A stretch of DNA of 64,000 bases from Cyanobium usitatum str. Tous (GTDB lineage Bacteria; Cyanobacteriota; Cyanobacteriia; PCC-6307; Cyanobiaceae), in assembly GCF_963920485.1 (NCBI RefSeq), contig NZ_OY986431.1, forward strand, positions 1,736,001 through 1,800,000, in the 5' to 3' direction. Shown piece after piece: positions 1 through 8,560 of this stretch (its first letter is position 1; each line of letters begins with the position of its first letter). Below the pieces are notes generated by a model. It did no database searches. It was not told the DNA's origin and saw only the letters and a program-made list of their open reading frames with translations. A program made the position numbers and the translations under genes.

Positions 1-183
1 GCCAGACGCCAACCGGGCTGGGAGCAGGTGGCCTTGCTCGATTGCCAGCAAATGGAAGTGGCCGGCGATCTGCCTCGCTGTATCCGCCTACTGGCCCATG
101 CCTGGCTGCAACCGCAGCAGATACCGGTGCACCCCTACCTGCGCGAGGCAGCTGGCCTACGTCCCGATCGGGCTCAGCCCTAG
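1..183 (+). CDS. C-terminal end of an unidentified protein (partial)
   Basis: Frame 1 is open from the left edge to a TAG at 181-183, giving the last 60 residues of a protein whose start lies outside the window. The tail is rich in Ala, Leu, Arg and Gln, has no recognisable motif and ends in RAQP. Cyanobacterial codon use and the absence of a competing frame suggest a real gene end, but I cannot name the family. Confidence 0.5.
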   Translation, partial: ARRQPGWEQVALLDCQQMEVAGDLPRCIRLLAHAWLQPQQIPVHPYLREAAGLRPDRAQP

Positions 184-271
184 GCCCGCCGCCACCTTTG
201 GGGCCGGCCACCTCAGGCACCGGGGCAGCAGCTCCCTGCTGAGAATCAAATTACTTATTGGTGCAGCCCTG

Positions 272-865
272 ATGGTTTTCCCTCGCCTTCGCCACCAACT
301 CGCCCTCCCGGCCCTAGCCGCCGGCGCCGCTCTCGTTACTGGAGCATTTGCGCTTAGCACCGGATCCCAGCCGAGCCTGGCCCAGGGCACGCCCAGCCTG
401 ATGGAGTTTCGCTGGGATAACACCAAGGACTACCGCAAGCTCTACTTCTTCATGACCGACACCCAGCGCCTCAAGCGCTCGGAGTACTACTTAATTCTCA
501 GACCAAAAGATCGCAAGACGGCAATTCTCAAACTAAGCATCACCGTGCCTAGCTATTTCGACGCCAAGATTGACCCCAAGCGAGTCAAGCTCTGCAAGAT
601 GAGTGAGGGCGGCATGATGTCGCGCACCAAGTGCCAGGAGATCATCCCAGCCACGATCGAAGTGGCTGCCAACGGCAGTGCCATTGAGATTTTCCCAGAC
701 ACGCCCGTACCAGACACCGGCACCATTGGGGTGTACATGAACATCTTCAATCCCTTCAACATCGGCATGTATCAGTTCAATGCCCTAGCCCAAGCGCCCG
801 GCGACGTGCCGATAGCCGGCTACCTGGGCAGCTGGCTGATTCAGATCGATCCGCCTAACAACTGA
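272..865 (+). CDS. DUF2808 family exported protein
   Basis: The 197-residue product starts with a basic stretch, a hydrophobic segment (about residues 8-28) and an Ala-rich end near LAQG, which looks like a signal peptide, so the mature protein should be periplasmic or lumenal. The body (MEFRWDN, LYFFMTDTQ, YYLILRP) fits the cyanobacterial DUF2808 family as I remember it; its function is unknown. The ATG at 272 places the signal peptide at the N-terminus. The frame stays open upstream to 98, but that extension overlaps the previous gene and is low-complexity. It lies upstream of rpmH with about 95 bp between. Confidence 0.75.
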   Translation: MVFPRLRHQLALPALAAGAALVTGAFALSTGSQPSLAQGTPSLMEFRWDNTKDYRKLYFFMTDTQRLKRSEYYLILRPKDRKTAILKLSITVPSYFDAKIDPKRVKLCKMSEGGMMSRTKCQEIIPATIEVAANGSAIEIFPDTPVPDTGTIGVYMNIFNPFNIGMYQFNALAQAPGDVPIAGYLGSWLIQIDPPNN

Positions 866-961
866 GTAGGGGCAGTACTGGGTGGGGGCGGCGCCAACCC
901 CGCCTGATAGGTTGGCCCTTACGCCCATTACCGACGCAATAAGCGCAGCGAAGAGCCAGCC

Positions 962-1099
962 ATGACCAAGCGCACCCTGGAAGGAACGAGTCGTAAGCGC
1001 AAGCGCGTATCTGGCTTCCGAGTGCGCATGCGCAGCCACACAGGCCGCCGCGTGATCCGCACCCGCCGTCGCCGCGGCCGGGCCCGCCTCGCCGTTTAA
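962..1099 (+). CDS. rpmH: 50S ribosomal protein L34
   Basis: A 45-residue, extremely basic protein beginning [15 protein letters not shown] and ending RARLAV. L34 is a small protein of the large ribosomal subunit, and length and the internal motif [15 protein letters not shown] match the family. Start ATG 962, stop TAA 1097-1099. It is followed after 5 nt by rnpA, the near-universal bacterial order rpmH-rnpA, so they are probably co-transcribed. Confidence 0.97.
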   Translation: MTKRTLEGTSRKRKRVSGFRVRMRSHTGRRVIRTRRRRGRARLAV

Positions 1100-1104
1100 G
1101 AGCC

Positions 1105-1488
1105 TTGGCCCTGCCCCAGTGCCACCGGCTCAAGGGGCAACGGGTGTTTGACCGTGTGTATCAGAAGGGCCGCAAAACGCACGGCCCTTTTTTGTTGCTT
1201 CGCGTTTTGGACGCCCTGCCCCAACTCCTGCCTGCCAAGCAGCAGGCAAGTCCGCCCAGCAGCTGGCGCTGCGGGATTGTGATCAGCAGCAAGGTGCACA
1301 AACGATCCGTGCGCCGCAATCGCCTGCGCCGCCTGCTGCACGAGCACCTACTTGCCCAGCAAATCGGCGATGACCAGCGCTGCCTTTGGCTGCTACTCAG
1401 CCTCAAACCCGGTAGCGCTGAGCAATGCCCCCAGGCCTTGCTGGGAGAATGCAGCCAACTTCTTCACCAAGCAGGCCTGACGCGATGA
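1105..1488 (+). CDS. rnpA: ribonuclease P protein component
   Basis: A 127-residue basic protein that partners the catalytic RNase P RNA in tRNA 5' maturation. The family signature is visible as the RNR-type helix KRSVRRNRLRRLLHE at about residues 66-80, after the N-terminal MALPQCHRLKGQRVF. It begins with TTG 1105, 5 nt after rpmH; no better start exists before the conserved RLKG motif. Its stop overlaps the next gene's ATG (ATGA at 1485-1488), implying translational coupling. A terminator-like hairpin lies inside its 5' coding part. Confidence 0.95.
   Translation: MALPQCHRLKGQRVFDRVYQKGRKTHGPFLLLRVLDALPQLLPAKQQASPPSSWRCGIVISSKVHKRSVRRNRLRRLLHEHLLAQQIGDDQRCLWLLLSLKPGSAEQCPQALLGECSQLLHQAGLTR
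1165..1193 (+). terminator. intrinsic-terminator-like hairpin inside rnpA
   Basis: Left arm AAGGGCCG at 1165-1172, a 9-nt loop at 1173-1181, a perfectly complementary right arm CGGCCCTT at 1182-1189, then a run of T at 1190-1193. This is the classic rho-independent layout, but it lies within the first quarter of rnpA. It could act as a partial terminator that lowers rnpA and downstream expression relative to rpmH. The geometry is read directly; the function is inferred. Confidence 0.5.
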
Positions 1489-1892
1489 GCACTGCCCCCG
1501 CCGCCTCCATTCAGGAAAGCGTTTTCTACGAAGGCGGGCCCGCCAAGGGAGACCTGATCTTCAATTTGGTGCTCGGGCTCACCCTCATCGGCATTCCTTT
1601 CGCCGTTGGAGCGATCGTGCGGGCTCTTTGGCTGCGTTTCCGGATCACCAGTCGCCGCATCGAGGTGAATGGTGGCTGGCTGGGGCGCGACCGCACCCAG
1701 GTTGTATACAGCCAAATCAGGGAGGTGCGCAGTGTGCCCCGGGGCTTCGGCCTCTGGGGCGACATGGTGCTGGTGCTCAACGACGGCTCCAAGCTCGAGA
1801 TGCGCGCAGTGCCAGGGTTCCGGGAGCTCGAGGCCTACATCGAGGAGCGCCGCCAAGCCAAAAGCTCCACACCCAAGGGCATGGCCGCCTAG
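1485..1892 (+). CDS. PH domain-containing membrane protein
   Basis: A 135-residue protein with a hydrophobic segment at about 25-50 (LIFNLVLGLTLIGIPF onward), then a small bacterial PH-like (bPH2/DUF304) fold: FRITSRRIEVNGGW, VVYSQIREVRSV, LNDGSKLEM. The role is unknown; the position between rnpA and yidC is typical of picocyanobacteria, as far as I recall. ATG 1485 overlaps the rnpA stop. The longer frame from 1425 runs entirely inside rnpA and is not needed. Confidence 0.8.
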   Translation: MSTAPAASIQESVFYEGGPAKGDLIFNLVLGLTLIGIPFAVGAIVRALWLRFRITSRRIEVNGGWLGRDRTQVVYSQIREVRSVPRGFGLWGDMVLVLNDGSKLEMRAVPGFRELEAYIEERRQAKSSTPKGMAA

Positions 1893-1945
1893 ACCATCAG
1901 TCACACTGAGCCCACGCTCCCCCCTACCCCGAGAGCCCCTCTGCC

Positions 1946-3073
1946 GTGATCGGCTACATCTCCGACAACCTGCTGCTCCCAATCCTCGATTTCTTCTACG
2001 GATTGGTGCCCAGCTACGGCCTGGCAATCATCGCCCTCACCGTGGTGATCCGCCTGGCCCTGTTCCCGCTCAGCGCCGGCTCGATCCGCAACGCCCGCCG
2101 CATGCGGATCGCCCAGCCCGCCATGCAGAAGCGGCAGGCCGAGATCAAGGCCAAATACGCCAGCAACCCCCAGAAGCAGCAGGAGGAGCTGGGCCAACTG
2201 ATGAAGGAGTTCGGCAGCCCCCTGGCTGGCTGCCTGCCCCTGCTAGTGCAGATGCCGATCCTGTTTGCCCTGTTTGCCACCCTGCGGGGCTCACCTTTCG
2301 CGGATGTGCCCTACACCCTCAACCTCAAGGTGCTGCCTGCTGAGCAAATCGCGGCAGTCGAGCCCAAGCCTTTCAACAGCGCCAGCCATTCGATCTTCGT
2401 TACTGAAACCAACCACGTGCCTGTGATCGCCAGCCTCGAAGGCGGCACCAAGCTGGGGGTGGGTGATTCGGCCCAAGTGAAGCTGCACACCAAAGACGGC
2501 TCGAGCTTTGCTTCGGTGCTGCAGGGAATTGAGAACGGCGACGCCTACACGCCCGCTTGGAGCGTGACCAAGGGAGAAGGCGTCGTGAGCGTGGCAGTTG
2601 ATGGCACGATCACGGCCCTAGGCACCGGCGACGCCACAGTCGAAGCCAAGATCCCTGGTCTGGCAGCCCGCAGCGGCTTCCTGTTCATCAAGGCTCTCGG
2701 CCAGGTGGGCTTTATGACCGATGGCGCCGTGAACTGGGACATCGCCATTTTGGTGGCAGGTTTCGGGGCCAGCCTGTTTGCCTCCCAGATCCTTTCTGGC
2801 ATGGGCATGCCCGCCAATCCTCAGCAATCCACCGCCAACAAGATCACCCCGGTGATGATCACCGGCATGTTCCTGTTCTTCCCCCTGCCGGCTGGGGTGC
2901 TGCTCTACATGGTGGTGGCCAACATCTTCCAGGCCCTGCAGACCTTCCTGCTCAGCCGCGAAGCCTTGCCTGACAACCTGCAGGCGATCCTTGACCAGCA
3001 AATGGCGCAGCAACCAGTGACTGTGTCAGCCAGCGGCGGTCGCCTGCCCTTCGAACCCAAGGGCAAGAAGTGA
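1946..3073 (+). CDS. yidC: membrane protein insertase YidC (Oxa1/Alb3 family)
   Basis: A 375-residue inner/thylakoid membrane insertase. The Oxa1 core is visible: helix 1 with [15 protein letters not shown], the cytoplasmic hairpin [17 protein letters not shown], helix 2 with [16 protein letters not shown], and C-terminal helices around [20 protein letters not shown]. Between helices 2 and 3, about residues 155-250, is a long soluble insert ending in a bacterial Ig-like (BIG2) pattern ([20 protein letters not shown]). The GTG at 1946 is the only start before the first helix. It is followed 3 nt later by the DUF177 gene. Confidence 0.95.
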   Translation: MIGYISDNLLLPILDFFYGLVPSYGLAIIALTVVIRLALFPLSAGSIRNARRMRIAQPAMQKRQAEIKAKYASNPQKQQEELGQLMKEFGSPLAGCLPLLVQMPILFALFATLRGSPFADVPYTLNLKVLPAEQIAAVEPKPFNSASHSIFVTETNHVPVIASLEGGTKLGVGDSAQVKLHTKDGSSFASVLQGIENGDAYTPAWSVTKGEGVVSVAVDGTITALGTGDATVEAKIPGLAARSGFLFIKALGQVGFMTDGAVNWDIAILVAGFGASLFASQILSGMGMPANPQQSTANKITPVMITGMFLFFPLPAGVLLYMVVANIFQALQTFLLSREALPDNLQAILDQQMAQQPVTVSASGGRLPFEPKGKK

Positions 3074-3076
3074 TCC

Positions 3077-3616
3077 GTGTCCAATTCACCCAAGCCAGAG
3101 CACTCTGAGCCGCTTGTCGGGGAGCGGCTTCGGCCTGTTCCCCTCTCGGATCTGCGCCACCTGGATGCTGGGCGCCATTGGCAAATCGATCAAACCATCG
3201 AGGGTCTAGCCAGCCTCACACCGGTGCGCGGCCAACTGCACGTCAGCCATCGGGGCAACCTGCTGGAGGTGGTGGGCAAAGCTGAAACGATCGTCACCCT
3301 CTGCTGCGATCGCTGCCTCCAGCACTTCAACCATCCCCTGCGCGCCAGCAACCAGGAACTGCTTTGGATCGGCGAACCCACCCCCATCCAATCCGACTCG
3401 ATGGCCATCGAGAGCGAGGCTGACGACAGCGGCCTGATGGAGCAGCTCGATCCCAGGGGCAATTTCGATCCAGAACACTGGGTATTTGAGCAACTAAACC
3501 TGCTGCTACCGATCGTTAACCACTGCGGCAAAGACTGCCCCGGTCCGGCCACCTGGAGCAGCGACGACGCCGGCATCGATTCCCGCTGGAGTGCCCTGCA
3601 GGGCCTGAACCCCTGA
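3077..3616 (+). CDS. DUF177/YceD family protein
   Basis: A 179-residue soluble protein with the DUF177 pattern: ETIVTLCCDRCLQHF near residue 75 and a second Cys pair in CGKDCPG near 155, which could bind a metal together. In plants and bacteria the family is linked to large-subunit rRNA metabolism, but here the role is only inferred. It starts with GTG 3077, 3 nt after yidC, and is followed 10 nt later by the AAA ATPase, so the three probably form one operon. Confidence 0.85.
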   Translation: MSNSPKPEHSEPLVGERLRPVPLSDLRHLDAGRHWQIDQTIEGLASLTPVRGQLHVSHRGNLLEVVGKAETIVTLCCDRCLQHFNHPLRASNQELLWIGEPTPIQSDSMAIESEADDSGLMEQLDPRGNFDPEHWVFEQLNLLLPIVNHCGKDCPGPATWSSDDAGIDSRWSALQGLNP

Positions 3617-3626
3617 GACTCCCTCC

Positions 3627-5129
3627 GTGACCGACAGCTGGGCCGACCAACTCGATCTACTGATCCGGGCACGCACGCCGATTCTGTGGATCCGCAGCCT
3701 CGAGGAGGAACGGGTTGATGGCCTGCTGGAGCAAGCAGCCCAGCGACTGGGCGGCCGCACCCTGCTGCGCTGGGACTTCATTGATGGCTTGAGCGGTGCC
3801 CCAAACCGGAGCGGCGAGGCCACCCGCAACCCGATGGCGGCCCTGGCCTGTCTCGACACCCTGCCGCCCGAGCAGGGGGCCCTGCTGGTGCTGCGCGATT
3901 TTCACCGCTATTGCGAAGACGCCGGCGTCTGCCGCAGGCTGCGCAACCTGGCCTCGAGCCTGCGCCAGGCACCCCGCACCCTGGTGATCACCGCCCCCGA
4001 CTGGGCCATTCCTCGGGAACTGGAAGACAGCATCACCCTGCTGGACCTGCCCCTGCCTGATGCCGAAGAGATCCGGCAACTGCTCAGCACAATTGCTGGC
4101 GTCAGTGGCTATCCGCTGGCACCGGCCGTGTGCGAACAGCTCACCGCCGCCTGCCACGGCCTCAGCGAGCAGCGGGTGCGCCAGCTAGCTGCCCGGGCCC
4201 TGGCCCGGCGCGGCCAACTCGGCGAGGCGGATTTAGCCGAGGTGCTGGAGGAGAAACGTCAGGCGATCGCCAAGAGCGAGCTGCTGGAGTACTGCCCGAG
4301 CGAAGCCAGCCCCGCTGATATCGGAGGCCACGAAGCCCTCAAGCACTGGCTGGAGCAACGCCACATGGCCTTCAGCGAAGAAGCGATGCGCTACGGCCTG
4401 CCCCTACCCCGGGGCGTGCTGCTGGTGGGGCCCCAGGGCACCGGCAAATCGCTCACCGCCAAAGCGATAGCCCACAGCTGGAGCATGCCACTGCTGCGCC
4501 TGGATGTGGGCCGGCTTTTTGCCGGTTTGGTGGGGGCTTCGGAGGCCCGCACCCGCGACATGATCCAGCGGGCGGAGGCGATGGCGCCCTGCGTGCTCTG
4601 GATCGATGAGATCGACAAAGGCTTTGGGGGCGATTCCCGCAGTGATGGGGGCACCAGCCAGCGGGTGCTGGGCACGGTGCTCACCTGGATGGCGGAGAAA
4701 ACCAGCGCCGTGTTTGTGGTGGCCACTGCCAATGGCGTCGACAAGTTGCCAGGCGAACTGCTGCGCAAGGGGCGCTTCGACGAGATTTTCCTGCTGGATC
4801 TGCCCAGCGCTGAGGAGCGCCACTCCATTCTTGATCTGCAGCTGCGTCGCCGCCGGCCTAAGCACAGCATCACCCTGGAAGTGCTGGTAGATCGCACTGC
4901 GGGATTCTCAGGCGCCGAACTGGAGCAGACCGTGATCGAGGCCATGCACCTGGCCTTCGCCGAGCAGCGGGAATTCGGCGAAGCCGACCTCATCGCTGCC
5001 GCTAGCCAGGTGGTGCCCCTTTCGCGCACCGCCCGGGAGCAACTGGAGGCGCTGCAGGCCTGGGCCAGCGGCGGCCGGGCCAGGCCGGCTTCCCTGCACA
5101 ATGGAATACCCAACAACAGCCAGGGCTAG
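3627..5129 (+). CDS. Ycf46-like AAA ATPase
   Basis: A 500-residue protein. The N-terminal half (LIRARTPILWIRSLEEER) matches the Ycf46 group of chloroplast and cyanobacterial ATPases. The C-terminal AAA module has Walker A GPQGTGKS near residue 272, Walker B CVLWIDEIDKG near 323, an arginine-finger segment LLRKGRFDEIF and a sensor-2 region GFSGAELEQ. Ycf46 mutants in cyanobacteria have been tied to CO2/photosynthesis phenotypes, but the biochemical role is open. GTG start at 3627. Confidence 0.88.
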   Translation: MTDSWADQLDLLIRARTPILWIRSLEEERVDGLLEQAAQRLGGRTLLRWDFIDGLSGAPNRSGEATRNPMAALACLDTLPPEQGALLVLRDFHRYCEDAGVCRRLRNLASSLRQAPRTLVITAPDWAIPRELEDSITLLDLPLPDAEEIRQLLSTIAGVSGYPLAPAVCEQLTAACHGLSEQRVRQLAARALARRGQLGEADLAEVLEEKRQAIAKSELLEYCPSEASPADIGGHEALKHWLEQRHMAFSEEAMRYGLPLPRGVLLVGPQGTGKSLTAKAIAHSWSMPLLRLDVGRLFAGLVGASEARTRDMIQRAEAMAPCVLWIDEIDKGFGGDSRSDGGTSQRVLGTVLTWMAEKTSAVFVVATANGVDKLPGELLRKGRFDEIFLLDLPSAEERHSILDLQLRRRRPKHSITLEVLVDRTAGFSGAELEQTVIEAMHLAFAEQREFGEADLIAAASQVVPLSRTAREQLEALQAWASGGRARPASLHNGIPNNSQG

Positions 5130-5228
5130 CCAGTTTCACAACGGGTATGCCCATCTACATGAAGGTTATGGGTCGTAGCTAGATCAGTAGCAGATTTCTT
5201 ACGACACCTAGCCCACGGGGCGACAACC

Positions 5229-6194
5229 ATGGGATTCCCATTTCTGCCGATCTCAAACAACCGGCTCGCCGCTCCTTCCTTGGCGATGGCCCTACTGATG
5301 GCGAGCACAGGATCACTACCGGTTTTGGCAGCTAACAGAGCCAGCGGAGAGGCTAACAACTCAGAATCTGGCGCACCTGGCTGGCAAATGATCGCCAACC
5401 AAGACTCAGACGCAGAGGAAAAGAAAAAGAAAAAGAAGAAAAATCAACCGGATACGCAACAGAATTCAGGCCAAGGCAATAAACAAAATCAAAACATAAA
5501 CCAGAAAGAACGAGAGCGCATCTACCAAGAGGGACTGGAAAAGGGCAAGAAAAAGGGCTACGAAAAAGGCACCACAAAGGGCTACGAGGAAGGCCTTCAA
5601 TATGGCAAAGAGAAAGGCAAGGAAAAGGGCTATGAGCGCGGCTACGACCAGGGCTGGGACGATCGAAAAGTTAAAGACAAAAACCAGTGGAAAGACTGGA
5701 ACAGCAACAGCTGGCGCGAATACAATCGCAAAAAACGCGACATCTGGACCCGACGAGTTATTGTAAACAACAATTACTACAGCAACCCAGGCTGGGCCAG
5801 GGGTCCCGGTTGGTACAACAACAGGCCATGGGGCGGCAGTTGGTATGGAGTGTCCAGCTCGCCACCTTGGGGCTGGTGGGTTGGCCAATCCGTTGTATGG
5901 GGAGTCACCGCCCTAACAACAGCAGCCATAATTAATAGCGCCATTGATCGAGCCATTGCTCGCCAGCAGGCCTACGTTCTTGTGCCGAACACCAATTGGC
6001 AGCTGTATTACGGCAGCGTTCAGCCCATGGCGCAGTCCGGGGTGAGCTTCGCCGTCAATAATGGCTATGGCACTTACCAGATGGAAGCCGATTGCCAGCA
6101 AGGCTTGCTTAATGGCGGCGTACCTACTACCCCTGCGGAAGCTCAGCTCATCAATGCCGCTTGCCAGGTCACTTTTGGTGGCGGAGGAATTTGA
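5229..6194 (+). CDS. secreted protein with poly-Lys tract, xxxG repeat array and Trp/Gly-rich domain
   Basis: A 321-residue protein of no family I recognise. Residues 1-36 look like a signal peptide ending at LAANRA. Seven Lys follow at 65-71, then an Asn/Gln-rich stretch. Residues 99-142 are eleven consecutive tetrads ending in Gly (YQEG, LEKG, KKKG, YEKG and so on). After that comes a basic Arg/Trp segment, a Trp/Gly/Pro-rich stretch (about 190-225), a hydrophobic helix and a C-terminal domain with two Cys. Regular xxxG spacing resembles the GxxxG helices of FliH/YscL, but no export genes are nearby. ATG 5229 fits the signal peptide. It stands alone between the ATPase and a hairpin. Confidence 0.75.
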   Translation: MGFPFLPISNNRLAAPSLAMALLMASTGSLPVLAANRASGEANNSESGAPGWQMIANQDSDAEEKKKKKKKNQPDTQQNSGQGNKQNQNINQKERERIYQEGLEKGKKKGYEKGTTKGYEEGLQYGKEKGKEKGYERGYDQGWDDRKVKDKNQWKDWNSNSWREYNRKKRDIWTRRVIVNNNYYSNPGWARGPGWYNNRPWGGSWYGVSSSPPWGWWVGQSVVWGVTALTTAAIINSAIDRAIARQQAYVLVPNTNWQLYYGSVQPMAQSGVSFAVNNGYGTYQMEADCQQGLLNGGVPTTPAEAQLINAACQVTFGGGGI

Positions 6195-6253
6195 AGACGT
6201 GTCGGCGAGTAACGAACTCCGACGCTAGGTAACAAGCTCAGAGCCAACCAGGG

Positions 6254-6278
6254 ACGTAGAGGGAAATCACCTCTACGT
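6254..6278. other. perfect 9-bp stem-loop
   Basis: ACGTAGAGG at 6254-6262 pairs exactly with CCTCTACGT at 6270-6278 around a 7-nt loop; two further outer pairs (one G-T) are possible. No T run follows, so it is not a standard intrinsic terminator. It sits between the secreted xxxG protein and the small ORF at 6304 and could be an mRNA 3' end, a processing site or a protein-binding site. Confidence 0.4.
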
Positions 6279-6303
6279 TCTGGCCCAAGCCGCCAGAGCA
6301 TCC

Positions 6304-6477
6304 GTGAGCCCCACCCCAAACAGCCGCCCTGAAGTGCTTAGCCAACTGGCGGTGGCCTGCCTTGGGGCAGGGATCGTGACCACCGTGGCGGTGGCTCAGG
6401 GACAGAACCCACTCACCGCCTTGGGCATCACGCTGTTTTCTGCGATCGCTGCCGTAATGGTTGGCCAGGTGCTCTAG
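6304..6477 (+). CDS. 57-residue small membrane protein, possibly DUF3188-like
   Basis: GTG at 6304 opens a 57-residue frame with a first hydrophobic segment (VLSQLAVACLGAGIVTTVAVA) and a second (ALGITLFSAIAAVMVGQVL) joined by GQNPL: a two-helix membrane protein. Size and pattern recall the short cyanobacterial DUF3188 proteins, though I am not certain. Its TAG shares the palindrome CTAG (6474-6477) with the original stop codon of the opposing MscS pseudogene. Confidence 0.5.
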   Translation: MSPTPNSRPEVLSQLAVACLGAGIVTTVAVAQGQNPLTALGITLFSAIAAVMVGQVL

Positions 6478-7318
6478 TTAGCGCCCATCGCCAGCGGAAT
6501 CCTGGGCACGGGGAAGCCGTTGGCGCCAAGCACATCGATGATCATGCGATTGGTATCGAAATAACCTGCCAATAGTTGCTGGTGTGGGTGTACGGACGCA
6601 CCGCCAGCCGGGGGCCACGCTAACTGAACTCGAGCACCTCGACGACTGCTTCCATGCCAGAAAACTGATTTGGCACCTGCTTAATGCCCTCTTTAAGCAG
6701 GGCGATTGCTCGGCCTACATCAGCGGAATTATCGAGCTGGGCCACTAGCTCAACGCGACGATAACCATGGACCGAATAGTTATGGATGGTGTCGCCAAAC
6801 AACTTGCCGTTGGGCACGATGATACGCACGTTGTCTGGAGCCAGCAGCGAGGTAACAAACATGCCGATTTCCTCAACTGTGCCGGTGACCCCACCAGCTG
6901 TGATGAAGTCGCCAACACTGAAGGGGCGGAACATCTGTAGAAAAACTCCGGCTGCAAAGTTGCCGAGCATGCCACTCCAGGCCGCCCCGATGGCTACGCC
7001 GGCACCTGCAAGCAGGGCAGCAAAGCTAGCTGTCTGGATACCAAAGGAGCCCAGGATCGCAACCACCAAGATCACTCGCAAAACCGCAGCGAGGATGTTG
7101 ATCAGATAGCCAACAACCGTCGCGTCGAGGCTGCTACTGCGCAGACTTTTGCGCACAATTCGCATTGCCAGCTGAATCAGCCAGCCACCAGCGATCCAGA
7201 GAGCTACTGCCCCCACCAACTTCAAAACAAAGGGAACAATCGTGGATACCACGAGCACTGACAGATCTGGAATTGGCATCGCCAACAATCTATAAATTGA
7301 ACCCACTAAAACTGTCAT
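6474..7318 (-). pseudogene. MscS-type mechanosensitive channel, decayed C-terminus
   Basis: The open part (6620-7318, 232 residues) has three hydrophobic helices, the pore helix pattern GAGVAIGAAWSGMLGNFAAG and the MscS beta domain (FSVGDFITAGGVTGTVEEIG, VPNGKLFGDTI). It stops at a TAG at 6620-6622 right after VEVLEFS. Reading on in the same frame gives RGPRLAVRPYTHTSNYWQV, a normal MscS continuation. A one-base loss near 6563-6566 then moves the remaining YFDTNRMIIDVLGANGFPVP to another frame ending at 6474. Two lesions indicate a decaying gene; a shortened channel might still be made. Small MscS proteins are usually about 280 residues. Confidence 0.8.
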
Positions 7319-7373
7319 ATCATTCGATCTATCGGCAATAAAATGCCAGGATCAGAGCATATAAACACTCCTA

Positions 7374-8537
7374 ATGCCAGCTGATTTCCGCGCCCAGCTA
7401 CCCGCCCTGGCCAACAAGACCTACTTCAACTACGGCGGCCAAGGCCCCCTGCCGAGCTCCTCCCTCGATGCCATCACGGCCGCCTGGCGCACCATCCAGG
7501 AGCTGGGCCCCTTTTCCGGCGCGGTATGGCCTTTTGTGGAACAGACCACCAGCCAGCTGCGCCAGCACCTGGCCGACTGGTTTGGCGTGCCGGCGCACCG
7601 GCTGGCCTTCAGCGAAAACGTGACCAGTGGCTGCGTACTGCCGCTCTGGGGCCTGCCCTGGCAGGCCGGCGACGAACTCCTAATCAGCGACTGCGAGCAT
7701 CCGGGGGTGGTGGCCGCCTGCCGCGAACTAGCCCACCGCCAAGGGCTTGTGCTCACCACCTTGCCAGTAGCGGATCTGCGCGGCACTGCCGCTGACACAA
7801 ACGAGCAGGTGCTGCAGCGATTGGATCGCCAGCTCAGCCCCGCCACCCGATTGGTTGTGCTTTCACACCTGCTCTGGAATACGGGCCAGGTGATGCCGAT
7901 TGCAGCGGTAGCAGGCCAGCTCAGCTCACACCCCAAGCATCCCTGGCTGCTGGTGGACGGGGCCCAATCCCTTGGGGCCATTCCGATCGCAACTGCAGCC
8001 GCGGCCGCCGACATCTACGGCTGCACCGGCCACAAATGGTGCTGTGGCCCCGAGGGACTGGGAGCAGTAGCCCTATCGGAGCGGGTGGTGCGAGAGGCCA
8101 GACCAACCCTGATCGGCTGGCGCAGCCTTAGCCACGAAGCCAGCGGCCAGAGCGAATTTCACACCGACAGCCGCCGCTTTGAAGTGGCCACCTCCTGCAT
8201 ACCCCTTTGCGCTGGGCTGGAGCAATCCCTGCACCTGCTGGAGGCAGAAGGCACTGCCGAAGAGCGCCTGGCCCTGATTCAGCAGCGCAGCGGCTATCTC
8301 TGGCAAGGACTGCAGGCCAACCCTCGGGCCCGCACCCTGTTGGAGGTGCCGCCACCAGCGGGGCTGGTGAGCTTTGAGCTCAGGGGCGAAGATCCGCAAA
8401 GGGTGGTGAAGCGCCTGGGCGAGCAAGGCATCTGGCTGCGCAGCCTCGACGATCCCCACTGCCTGCGGGCCTGCACCCACATCACCAGCACCGAAGCCGA
8501 GATTGACCAGCTGCTTGGAGCTTTGCAAGCGCTCTGA
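7374..8537 (+). CDS. PLP-dependent class V aminotransferase, cystine C-S lyase (C-DES)-like
   Basis: A 387-residue fold-type I PLP enzyme. The cofactor lysine lies in the YGCTGHKWCCGPEG motif near residue 223, with FNYGGQGPLP at the N-terminus and the FSENVTSG and CEHPGV substrate/PLP loops. The pattern resembles the Synechocystis L-cysteine/cystine lyase (C-DES), which releases persulfide for Fe-S cluster assembly, more than IscS/SufS. Substrate is an inference; a kynureninase-like role is less likely. Monocistronic, ending at a terminator shared with aqpZ. Confidence 0.8.
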   Translation: MPADFRAQLPALANKTYFNYGGQGPLPSSSLDAITAAWRTIQELGPFSGAVWPFVEQTTSQLRQHLADWFGVPAHRLAFSENVTSGCVLPLWGLPWQAGDELLISDCEHPGVVAACRELAHRQGLVLTTLPVADLRGTAADTNEQVLQRLDRQLSPATRLVVLSHLLWNTGQVMPIAAVAGQLSSHPKHPWLLVDGAQSLGAIPIATAAAAADIYGCTGHKWCCGPEGLGAVALSERVVREARPTLIGWRSLSHEASGQSEFHTDSRRFEVATSCIPLCAGLEQSLHLLEAEGTAEERLALIQQRSGYLWQGLQANPRARTLLEVPPPAGLVSFELRGEDPQRVVKRLGEQGIWLRSLDDPHCLRACTHITSTEAEIDQLLGALQAL

Positions 8538-8560
8538 GTTGCTCCCAACGCCAAACAAAA

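Noticed and set aside
5523-5654. Tandem DNA repeat or CRISPR-like array
   Set aside because: The repeat is at protein level only (Gly every fourth codon); the bases are not a uniform repeat with spacers.
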